Shown: positions 1-5,073 of the stretch, piece by piece
How positions within the stretch are numbered: the first letter of the stretch is position 1
Layout: each line of letters starts with the position of its first letter
Assembly: GCA_029256665.1 (NCBI GenBank)
Contig: JAQSXN010000295.1
Span: 1 to 5,680 of the forward strand
Source: Paenibacillus sp.
GTDB taxonomy: Bacteria > Bacillota > Bacilli > Paenibacillales > Paenibacillaceae
Length of the DNA: 5,680 nucleotides
Reading direction: 5' to 3'
The notes under the pieces: generated by a model
Databases searched by the model: none
Told to the model about the DNA's origin: nothing
Seen by the model: the letters and a program-made list of their open reading frames with translations, nothing else
Translations under genes and position numbers: made by a program

Positions 1-318
1 GATCTCGGTTACGCCAAACGTACGCTGCTTCTTGATTATCCGATCCAAGGCAGAGGCGGCAAAGGGGTCCAAACCTTCGAATTCAAAGAAGGCAAGCGCG
101 TGAAACCTAACGGCTCCGGTCTGATCGCCGCCTATTATTGCACCAAACCGCTTGAAATCGTGGCGCTTACATCTTCCGGGGCGCGGCTTGCCACCGACTC
201 GGAGAAAGCGCCGATCGAAGAGCGCAAATCCGTTGGCAAATCGATATTCGCGGTCGAAAAGCCAGACCATATCACGACAACGTTTATAAGGTCCGCATCC
301 TCCTTACATCAATCGTAA
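1..318 (+). CDS. parC: Type IIA DNA topoisomerase subunit A, probably topoisomerase IV ParC (C-terminal end, 5' truncated by window)
   Basis: Only the last 105 residues are present; reading frame 1 is open from the first base to TAA at 316-318. The segment is the C-terminal beta-pinwheel domain of GyrA/ParC proteins, which wraps or binds DNA while the missing N-terminal part carries the catalytic tyrosine. Visible hallmarks are the blade-like run GYAKRTLLLDYPIQGRGGKG, with a GyrA-box-like QGRGGKG at residues 16-22, then EGKRVKPNGSG and a second blade with IVALTSSGARLATDSEKAP. In gyrase the canonical box lies in the first blade, roughly 250-300 residues from the end. Here it is only about 83 residues from the C-terminus and there is no acidic tail, so topoisomerase IV (parC) is preferred over gyrA. 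This is inference; the family call is firmer than the subunit name. The 3' end overlaps the opposing small gene by 10 bases. Confidence 0.8.
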   Translation, partial: DLGYAKRTLLLDYPIQGRGGKGVQTFEFKEGKRVKPNGSGLIAAYYCTKPLEIVALTSSGARLATDSEKAPIEERKSVGKSIFAVEKPDHITTTFIRSASSLHQS

Positions 319-476
319 GGCTGATCGGGCGGGTTGAAACGTTCGATTAGCTCCAGCATCGCTTCAAGCATGACCCACAGCGGGACCAGCTCGTCAGGGC
401 GGTCCAGCCACTGTGGGTCTTTGATGATTCCGTAAACTTTTATCCTACGAATCACTTCCGATTTCCGTTCTTCCAC
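309..476 (-). CDS. Small hypothetical protein, about 55 aa, unknown function
   Basis: On the minus strand an open frame runs from GTG (474-476) to TGA (309-311). It encodes an acidic, probably cytoplasmic protein beginning MEERKSEVIRRIKVYGIIKD. An amphipathic helix-like segment (LVPLWVMLEAMLELIERF) follows, and it ends NPPDQPYD. An upstream in-frame GTG at 483-485 would add three residues. The ribosome site AAGGGGAG (487-494) lies 10 bases from the inner GTG but only one base from the outer GTG, so the inner start is chosen. Support for a real gene is the ribosome site, the protein-like composition (W, P and hydrophobic heptad-like spacing) and the absence of any competing frame across this gap. 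I see no signal peptide, membrane segment or known motif and do not recognise the family. Its 3' end overlaps the last codons of the convergent topoisomerase gene. Confidence 0.6.
   Translation of the reverse strand: MEERKSEVIRRIKVYGIIKDPQWLDRPDELVPLWVMLEAMLELIERFNPPDQPYD
372..419 (+). terminator. Candidate terminator-like hairpin for parC, embedded in the antisense small gene
   Basis: GACCCACAG (372-380) pairs perfectly with CTGTGGGTC (411-419), and inside it GGACC (383-387) pairs with GGTCC (401-405) around a 13-base loop. It lies 54 bases after the parC stop and is followed by a weak T-containing tail, TCTTTGATGATT. The tail is poor, and the same bases encode the DPQWL...PLWV part of the opposing protein, so codon content could produce part of the pairing. 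Confidence 0.35.
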
Positions 477-486
477 CTGAATCACG

Positions 487-494
487 CTCCCCTT
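487..494 (-). promoter_or_regulatory. Ribosome binding site of the small hypothetical gene
   Basis: The minus strand reads AAGGGGAG here. Its distance of 10 bases to GTG 474-476 against 1 base to GTG 483-485 decides the start. No convincing promoter was found further upstream; a TTGACA (564-569) and TATACT (548-553) on this strand are only 10 bases apart. Confidence 0.5.
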
Positions 495-605
495 GAGCCG
501 TTCCGCCGCACATCGCCCGCAAGTCCGCAGAGTTGGGCTGTCGCCTCAGTATATGTCTTCTTCTGTCAAACGGTTCGGAAATGTGGCGACGGAGCGCGTA
601 AACTA

Positions 606-618
606 TTAACCTTGTTAA
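606..618. promoter_or_regulatory. Candidate MarR operator palindrome upstream of the marR promoter
   Basis: TTAAC-CTT-GTTAA is a 5-3-5 inverted repeat ending three bases before the putative -35 region. MarR dimers typically bind short palindromes at their own promoter, so autoregulation is plausible. It is a short AT-rich site and could occur by chance. Confidence 0.35.
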
Positions 619-620
619 CC

Positions 621-649
621 TTTTATTCGACATTGCGGATTGGTATAAT
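621..649 (+). promoter_or_regulatory. Extended -10 promoter of the marR-family gene
   Basis: A perfect TATAAT (644-649) is preceded by TGG (641-643), giving an extended -10 element. The -35 region is weak (TTTTAT at 621-626, 17-base spacer), as is usual when the extended element is present. The predicted transcript starts near 656 and has a leader of about 34 bases before the ATG at 690. Confidence 0.65.
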
Positions 650-689
650 AGAGGTAAGAGAATTCAATTGGAAGGAAGCGGGTGGAGGA

Positions 690-1094
690 ATGATTTCCGA
701 AGACTTTACGAAGGTATGGACGAGGCTGACGCGCGACTGGAAGATGAATCTGGAGCAATCGCTGGCTCCGCTCACCGAAGGACAGCTGAACGTATTGGAG
801 CTGTTGCTGGATTCGGAACCGATGAAACCATCCGATCTCATCCCGTACTTGTCCACAACCCCTGCCGCGGTTACGACGCTGCTAGACCGGATGGAGCGCA
901 ACGGTTTAATCGAGCGGTCGCGCGACAATCAGGATAGAAGGATCGTATGGATTACCGTATCGGAGCAAGGGATATCGGAATGCGAACGGGGCAGAGCCAT
1001 TCGCAGCCGATTGATCGGCGAATCGCTGGATCGTATATCTGCTCATAACCAACAGTTGCTCGTGTTGCTGCTTGGCAAAGTTGCCAATCATTGA
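690..1094 (+). CDS. MarR-family winged helix-turn-helix transcriptional regulator
   Basis: The 134-residue protein is a typical size for MarR regulators, dimeric cytoplasmic DNA-binding proteins that often repress their own gene and sense small ligands or oxidants. After an N-terminal helix (ISEDFTKVWTRLTRDW), LTEGQLNVLELLL begins the winged-helix domain at about residue 28. LIPYLSTTPAAVTTLLDRMERNGLIERS is the helix-turn-helix and recognition helix, and the DNQDRR-IVWITVSEQG segment (about residues 80-93) is the wing, the most diagnostic MarR signature. C-terminal helices would form the dimer interface. There is no cysteine near the N-terminus, so an OhrR-type peroxide sensor is unlikely. GGAGG (684-688) is only one base from ATG 690, and a second purine-rich stretch, GAAGGAAG (671-678), is 11 bases away; no better in-frame start exists. 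The gene is monocistronic, so its target is not evident here. Confidence 0.9.
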   Translation: MISEDFTKVWTRLTRDWKMNLEQSLAPLTEGQLNVLELLLDSEPMKPSDLIPYLSTTPAAVTTLLDRMERNGLIERSRDNQDRRIVWITVSEQGISECERGRAIRSRLIGESLDRISAHNQQLLVLLLGKVANH

Positions 1095-1106
1095 TAGAAA
1101 CTTGCA

Positions 1107-1149
1107 AAAGGGCAGTACAAGCCGCGCATTGCGGTATGTACTGCCCTTT
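1107..1149. terminator. Bidirectional intrinsic terminator between marR and the capA-like gene
   Basis: AAAGGGCAGTACA (1107-1119) pairs perfectly over 13 bp with 1137-1149. The 17-base loop contains a further CCGC/GCGG stem (1122-1125 with 1131-1134). The arm begins with an A run and ends with TTT, so it can act for both strands. On the minus strand the tail reads TTTTGCAAGTTT. It starts 13 bases after the marR stop and ends 13 bases from the convergent capA-like stop. Confidence 0.85.
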
Positions 1150-1161
1150 CGTATGCGCCGG

Positions 1162-2415
1162 TCATTGTTCCCGCATGGATTCCAGTCGGTCCGTCAGCAT
1201 GGCCAGATCTTTGGTCAATGCCGCATAATCGGCTTGCTTAAGCAGCTTATCATTGCCCGCAGCGAGCGTCGCCTCGACTGGGAGCACGCGGTAGCGATAA
1301 GATTTATCGGGACGATATCGATGAACCCATGTCGGAATAGCTTCGATTTCCGTAAGCCCTACGGAACCGTCCGTCATGTTTTTTTTGACGCCAACCTTAA
1401 AGATGACGCCGTAATCCTTGGATTCTCCACGCTGGTTGGAGATGAAGTTGCCCATGGAGTAAATGATCAAGGCTTGCTTGGCTCGTCCTTGCTCGTCAAA
1501 CGTATCCACGACCTCGTACGGCTGCACGACATGCGGATGGGATCCCGCGATGATATCGGCGCCTGCGGCCGCGAGAGACCGCGCCAGCGTCGTCTGCGAA
1601 TCGTTCGGAACCGTTTGGTATTCGGTGCCGAAATGGAGCGCGACCGTGACCAGATCGGCTCCGGCATCCCGCACTCGCTTGATATCCGCCTTGATCTTCG
1701 ATTCGTCGATCAGATTCACCAGATAAGGTTTTCCCTCGGGAATCGGAATGCCGTTGGTGCCGTAGGTGTAGGAAAGCAATCCCATTCGAATCCCGTTCTT
1801 CTCCACGATGACATTGGCATCCGCTTCCGCTTGCGAGACGGCCGTCCCGACGGTCTGGAAGCCAAGCGCCCGGACATGCTCCAACGTCTTGAGCAGTCCA
1901 TTCTCGCCCTTGTCGAGCGAATGGTTGTTGGCGGTGGAGAGCAGATTAAAGCCGGCATCCTTAAGGGCCTCGGCAAGCTCGGTCGGCGCATTGAAGGTCG
2001 GATATCCGGAATAGCCGAAATCCGCGCCGGCAATCGGCGTCTCCAAATTCGCCATGACCCAATCGCCTTCGCTTAGAATAGGCTTCACGTTCTCGAAGAA
2101 CGGGGTGAAGTCGTACGTTCCCGTCGCCGCGTCGTAAGCGCCGGGCAATTGCGGCGAGTGGCTCATGATATCGCCGACGCCGATCCATACGGCCTCCGAG
2201 AAGACGGGAGGCGGAGGCGTTGGCTCTTGGGTAGGAGAAGGAGCTGCTTCGGCGGTCTCCGTCGGATCGGAGCCGGCGTTCCCCGTCAGGTTAGGCGATT
2301 TGCCTGAATCGCCCGATAGCATAGGGTATGCCCAGATGAACGCGAAGACGAGAGCAAGGAGGGCAAGGGTCGTAAACAAAGTAAACGTGATTTTCTTTTT
2401 CGCTTTTTTTCTCAA
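1162..2415 (-). CDS. CapA/PgsA-family poly-gamma-glutamate synthesis-type protein, membrane-anchored
   Basis: The 417-residue protein belongs to the CapA (PGA_cap) family, which has a metallophosphatase-like fold and is linked in Bacillus to poly-gamma-glutamate capsule assembly; most homologues outside capsule loci have no proven role. It starts with a basic N-terminus (RKKAKKK) and one hydrophobic helix (about 10-32), so it is a signal-anchored extracellular protein. A Pro/Thr/Glu-rich linker follows (about 48-71), then the domain: GVGDIM (79-84), NLETPIAG (123-130), TANNHSLDKG (161-170), LHFGTEY (260-266), GSHPHV (291-296) and YSMGNFISN (319-327). These carry the family's conserved Asp, Glu, Asn and His residues. 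The start is TTG 2413-2415, with AAGAGAGG (2427-2434) 11 bases upstream; no ATG precedes the hydrophobic segment. It is last in a three-gene operon. No capB, capC or capE neighbour is visible, so a capsule role is not supported by context. Confidence 0.88.
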   Translation of the reverse strand: MRKKAKKKITFTLFTTLALLALVFAFIWAYPMLSGDSGKSPNLTGNAGSDPTETAEAAPSPTQEPTPPPPVFSEAVWIGVGDIMSHSPQLPGAYDAATGTYDFTPFFENVKPILSEGDWVMANLETPIAGADFGYSGYPTFNAPTELAEALKDAGFNLLSTANNHSLDKGENGLLKTLEHVRALGFQTVGTAVSQAEADANVIVEKNGIRMGLLSYTYGTNGIPIPEGKPYLVNLIDESKIKADIKRVRDAGADLVTVALHFGTEYQTVPNDSQTTLARSLAAAGADIIAGSHPHVVQPYEVVDTFDEQGRAKQALIIYSMGNFISNQRGESKDYGVIFKVGVKKNMTDGSVGLTEIEAIPTWVHRYRPDKSYRYRVLPVEATLAAGNDKLLKQADYAALTKDLAMLTDRLESMREQ

Positions 2416-2457
2416 CGGAATAACGTCCTCTCTTGAATGCCGCTTCAGGCAGGCCCG

Positions 2458-3177
2458 TCAGCGGCCGGCTTCTAACATGGATCGGGAAGCGGCTTCAAGC
2501 TCGTCCTGCGTCCACCAAGTCCAAGCAGCGCTTCGTTCCGGCAAGGAGCGGAAGGTTAAGGTCTCCTTCGTGACGGGATGGGGGAAGGAAACCGAGGTGG
2601 ACCATAGCATGATGTCGGCCGATTCCGCGCGTTTGTCGGCGCCGTACTTGAGATCCCCGACGAGCGGACAGCCGATGCGGGCCATCTGCGCCCGGATTTG
2701 ATGCGGCCTGCCCGTCAGGAGCTTGACGGCAACTAAACTGTAGCCTTTCCCCGTGGCCGCAACGTAGTAATCCAGTATCGCTTCCTTCGCCTCAGGCGCG
2801 GGAGCATCATAGACGGTGACCTGATTCCGCTTGGAGTCCTTCCGGATATAATGCGTGAGCGTTGCGGAGCGCGCGGCCGGCCGACCTTGCACGACGCACA
2901 TATAGGTTTTGCCGAACGCGCGGCTCCGCACGGATTCGGACAGGCGCGACGCGGCCTTGGAAGTGCGGGCGAACACCATGGCGCCGCCAACGGGACGGTC
3001 GAGGCGATGGACAAGTCCCAAGAACACGTTGCCCGGCTTGTTGTGGCGCATTTTCACGTCTTCTTTCAGCAGCGTCAGCATGTCCGGGTCGCGGGATTCG
3101 TCCTCTTGAGAAGGGATGCCTGGCGGTTTAACGACCACTAAAACGTGATTATCCTCGAACAGCACCTGGATCTGCAT
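2458..3177 (-). CDS. RluA-family RNA pseudouridine synthase
   Basis: The 239-residue cytoplasmic enzyme should isomerise specific uridines in rRNA or tRNA to pseudouridine. The N-terminal VLFEDNHVLVVVKPPGIPSQ is the family's opening strand and KPxG motif. GLVHRLDRPVGG (54-65) holds the catalytic aspartate, D60, of the HRLD motif. LLTGRPHQIRAQMARIGCPL (153-172) followed by GDLKYG (174-179) is the C-terminal signature. There is no S4 domain before the catalytic domain, so it resembles the short RluA/TruC-type members rather than RluC/RluD. PVGG replaces the usual DTSG-like stretch after HRLD, a variant that leaves the catalytic residue intact. ATG (3175-3177) shares its A with the upstream TAA (TAATG), and GGGAG (3186-3190) lies 8 bases away, so translational coupling is likely. 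A TTG at 3190-3192 is rejected as start. The RNA target cannot be told from the sequence. Confidence 0.93.
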   Translation of the reverse strand: MQIQVLFEDNHVLVVVKPPGIPSQEDESRDPDMLTLLKEDVKMRHNKPGNVFLGLVHRLDRPVGGAMVFARTSKAASRLSESVRSRAFGKTYMCVVQGRPAARSATLTHYIRKDSKRNQVTVYDAPAPEAKEAILDYYVAATGKGYSLVAVKLLTGRPHQIRAQMARIGCPLVGDLKYGADKRAESADIMLWSTSVSFPHPVTKETLTFRSLPERSAAWTWWTQDELEAASRSMLEAGR

Positions 3178-4052
3178 TATTCGGACTCCCAACGCCCCAG
3201 AATGCCGCAGGGCAGATTAAGACCGGAACGCGTAATCGGCAGTCCGATCTCGCCGCAATGGATGGAACCGCCGTATTTGCTCTTCATGGACATGTGCAGC
3301 AGATTATGGAGGACGGACGGAGATAGGCCCGTCGTATAAGAGTTGATGAGCATGAAGAGCGGGTTATCGGACAAAATCGTCGTGCAGGTCTGAAGGAACG
3401 GATACAGATTTTCTTCCAGCTTCCACGTTTCTCCGTTCGGACCGCGTCCGTAGGACGGAGGATCCATAATGATGGCGTCGTACTGGCGTCCGCGCCGTTG
3501 CTCCCGCTGCACGAACTTGAACACGTCGTCCGTAATGTAACGGATTGGCGCAGACTCCAGACCGGACAACACGGCATTGTCCTTGGCCCATTGCACCATG
3601 CCTTTGGCCGCATCGACGTGACACACCTCGGCGCCCGCAGATGCCGCCGCGACCGTTGCTCCGCCGGAATACGCGAACAGGTTCAATACGCGGATAGGGC
3701 GGCCCGCATTGCGGATCTTGTCCATCATCCAGCTCCAATTGACCGCTTGCTCCGGGAACAAGCCCGTATGCTTGAAGTTGGTTGGTTTAATATGAAATTT
3801 CAAGTCGCCGTAAGCGATCGTCCAGCGCTCGGGCAAGCTGCCCTGCATCTCCCACTGTCCTCCGCCGGAATTGCTGCGGTGATAGTGCCCGTCCGCGCGC
3901 TTCCATTCGCCGCTTTCGTCCGCGATCGGCCAAATAATTTGAGGATCCGGGCGACGAAGCACGTATTGCCCCCAACGCTCGAGCTTATCCCCGTCTCCCG
4001 TATCGATGACTTCGTAATCCGTCCATTGATTCGCTACATACATCAAATTCAA
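3177..4052 (-). CDS. Class I SAM-dependent methyltransferase, RlmI-like (probable RNA methyltransferase)
   Basis: The 291-residue protein resembles the catalytic part of RlmI-type (COG1092-like) rRNA cytosine methyltransferases. The Rossmann SAM-binding motif VLNLFAYSGG is at 122-131, the acidic loop VDAAKGMVQWAKDNA (146-160) binds the SAM ribose, DDV (175-177) fits the adenine-contact strand, and IMDPPSYGRG (195-204) is the DPPS/T-type catalytic motif. The first 110 residues form a separate domain (YEVIDTGDGDKLERWGQYVLRRPDPQIIWP); I do not see a PUA domain. The likely substrate is RNA, but this is inference from the family and from the pseudouridine synthase that follows. The start chosen is TTG 4050-4052, because GAGG (4058-4061) is 5 bases upstream. 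ATG 4041-4043 would remove three residues but leaves a 14-base spacing. It is the first gene of the minus-strand operon; its stop overlaps the next start by one base. Confidence 0.88.
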   Translation of the reverse strand: MNLMYVANQWTDYEVIDTGDGDKLERWGQYVLRRPDPQIIWPIADESGEWKRADGHYHRSNSGGGQWEMQGSLPERWTIAYGDLKFHIKPTNFKHTGLFPEQAVNWSWMMDKIRNAGRPIRVLNLFAYSGGATVAAASAGAEVCHVDAAKGMVQWAKDNAVLSGLESAPIRYITDDVFKFVQREQRRGRQYDAIIMDPPSYGRGPNGETWKLEENLYPFLQTCTTILSDNPLFMLINSYTTGLSPSVLHNLLHMSMKSKYGGSIHCGEIGLPITRSGLNLPCGILGRWESE

Positions 4053-4075
4053 CCATTCCTCGTCTATTGAAAGTC

Positions 4076-4105
4076 TTGTAAAGTTAACATATCATCGCTT
4101 ATTAT
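4076..4105 (+). promoter_or_regulatory. Candidate promoter of the PAP2 phosphatase gene
   Basis: TTGTAA (4076-4081) and TATTAT (4100-4105) are 18 bases apart. The -10 shares bases 4101-4105 with the opposing TATAAT, so the two promoters could not be opened at the same time. It is weaker than the minus-strand promoter. Confidence 0.45.
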
Positions 4106-4129
4106 AACGAAGCAGGGGAGAGTAAGCAA
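4101..4129 (-). promoter_or_regulatory. SigA-type promoter of the methyltransferase-pseudouridine synthase-capA operon
   Basis: On the minus strand TTGCTT (4124-4129) is separated by exactly 17 bases from a perfect TATAAT (4101-4106). Transcription would start near 4094, leaving a leader of about 40 bases. Its -10 overlaps that of the divergent promoter. Confidence 0.6.
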
Positions 4130-4157
4130 CGCAAGCAAGCAGGCGGAGGCGGGATTT

Positions 4158-4814
4158 ATGGTCATGAACAAAATCATATGGATCATCTTATTGGCGGCGG
4201 GCGTCGCAGGACTTGCTATAATCTGGCTGCTGCTGCCGGAACTGGGCGGATTCCCGATCGACGACGGCTTCCGCGGCTATATGGAAGGATGGGCCGGCGA
4301 TTCGGCAACGGCTCTTATGAAAGGGCTGAACGTCATTGGTTCCACTGCGGGCATCGTCGTGCTCACGCTGTTGATAGCCGCTGGGACGGCATGGAGGCTA
4401 GGAATTCGTCATGCCTTCTATTTAATCTTGGCGATGGCTGGCGGATATGCGCTTAACACTGCTATTAAAGGCAGCGTCGATCGCGCTCGTCCGTCCGAAG
4501 CATGGGGAATCGCCGTCGACGGCGCGAGCTTCCCGAGCGGCAACGCGATGGTGGGCATGATCTTATTCGGCTTGACGGCCGCTTTCGTAATAGGGCGATC
4601 GGCTATGGCGGGATGGTCAAAAGGGATTGTCGCGACGGCATGTTTCGTTATGATCGCGCTTCTCGGCCTCGGCAGATTGTATTTTCACGTTCATTATTTA
4701 TCAGATATTTTAGCGGGGTATTGCTCGGGCTTGATCGTCTTGGCGGCAGCCATGCTGCTTCCTGCGGGAGATGCCGGGCGAGCTGGCAGGAAGGGGATGA
4801 GACGTTTATGGTGA
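4158..4814 (+). CDS. PAP2-family membrane phosphatase (lipid or undecaprenyl pyrophosphate phosphatase-like)
   Basis: The 218-residue protein is very hydrophobic, with about six membrane helices: roughly residues 5-26, 62-76, 85-101, 129-146, 156-171 and 186-201. PAP2 enzymes dephosphorylate lipid phosphates such as phosphatidic acid, phosphatidylglycerol phosphate or undecaprenyl pyrophosphate at the outer membrane face. Motif 1 is KGSVDRARP (K104, R111, P112), motif 2 is SFPSGN (124-129) and motif 3 is GRLYFHVHYLSD (R173, H179, D183). Motif 3 is complete and includes the nucleophilic His, but motif 2 has Asn129 where PSGH is standard. That His usually protonates the leaving group, so activity may be altered or the group may use a variant mechanism. 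ATG 4158-4160 is chosen because GGAGG (4145-4149) lies 8 bases upstream; the in-frame ATG at 4164 is less well placed. The gene overlaps the following small gene by 7 bases. The substrate cannot be assigned. Confidence 0.9.
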   Translation: MVMNKIIWIILLAAGVAGLAIIWLLLPELGGFPIDDGFRGYMEGWAGDSATALMKGLNVIGSTAGIVVLTLLIAAGTAWRLGIRHAFYLILAMAGGYALNTAIKGSVDRARPSEAWGIAVDGASFPSGNAMVGMILFGLTAAFVIGRSAMAGWSKGIVATACFVMIALLGLGRLYFHVHYLSDILAGYCSGLIVLAAAMLLPAGDAGRAGRKGMRRLW

Positions 4815-5008
4815 TGGTTCTGGAATGCGAATGCGGCAACCGGACCGGGTTGTTCGCGACGGGAGACCGTGACGAGCACGGCCGCGAATTCATCGAATTG
4901 GAGGATGACGACCGGTTCAGTTACGAGATCGGCGGCGACAGCATCGTCTTCCGCTGCGCGTTCTGCGGCTACCGGTATCGGCTTAAGCAGTTCTCGCCAT
5001 TCGAGTGA
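4808..5008 (+). CDS. Small zinc-ribbon-like protein, unknown function
   Basis: This 66-residue acidic protein has two cysteine pairs, CEC at residues 7-9 and CAFC at 50-53, about 40 residues apart. Such an arrangement commonly binds one zinc ion in a ribbon or knuckle fold. Between them is a charged, probably beta-rich stretch with REFIELEDDDRFSYEIGGDS. The second pair is followed by GYRYRLKQF, similar to the second knuckle of many zinc ribbons. There is no signal peptide or membrane segment, so it is cytoplasmic. ATG 4808-4810 overlaps the phosphatase stop (TGA 4812-4814) by 7 bases; ATG 4814-4816 is an alternative with a one-base TGATG overlap. AAGGGG (4791-4796) is 11 bases from the first start and 17 from the second, so the first is preferred. 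It is probably co-expressed with the phosphatase by read-through and coupling. I do not recognise a named family, and zinc binding is inferred from the cysteines. Confidence 0.75.
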   Translation: MVMVLECECGNRTGLFATGDRDEHGREFIELEDDDRFSYEIGGDSIVFRCAFCGYRYRLKQFSPFE

Positions 5009-5024
5009 ATCCCGCACAAAACGA

Positions 5025-5068
5025 ATCGAGCCGTTGCCAGGCGAGGTTTCGCTTGGCAACGGCTCGAT
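5025..5068. terminator. Bidirectional intrinsic terminator
   Basis: ATCGAGCCGTTGCCA (5025-5039) pairs perfectly over 15 bp with 5054-5068. The stem continues through a G.U pair and GCG/CGC (5041-5043 with 5050-5052) to a six-base loop. It sits 16 bases after the zinc-ribbon stop and 5 bases from the opposing stop. Tails are modest: TGTTTAATAG on the plus strand and CGTTTTGTG on the minus strand. Confidence 0.85.
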
Positions 5069-5073
5069 CGTGT

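Noticed and set aside
548..569. Minus-strand TTGACA and TATACT upstream of the small gene
   Set aside because: The spacing is 10 bases, far too short for a SigA promoter.
612..689. 26-residue N-terminal extension of the MarR protein
   Set aside because: It would read through the -10 promoter and leader; the family normally begins near the ATG at 690.
1072..2076. Long plus-strand open frame of 334 codons
   Set aside because: It lies antisense to the CapA-like gene, whose protein has clear family motifs. Its own translation is Arg/Gly/Ile-rich with no recognisable domain, and it runs through the terminator hairpin.
2165..2701. Plus-strand open frame of 178 codons
   Set aside because: It is antisense to the capA start, the intergenic gap and the end of the pseudouridine synthase gene, with a low-complexity Gly/Val/Ser translation and no motif.
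3498..4070. Plus-strand open frame of 190 codons
   Set aside because: It is a shadow of the methyltransferase gene; the minus-strand protein carries intact SAM and DPPS motifs.
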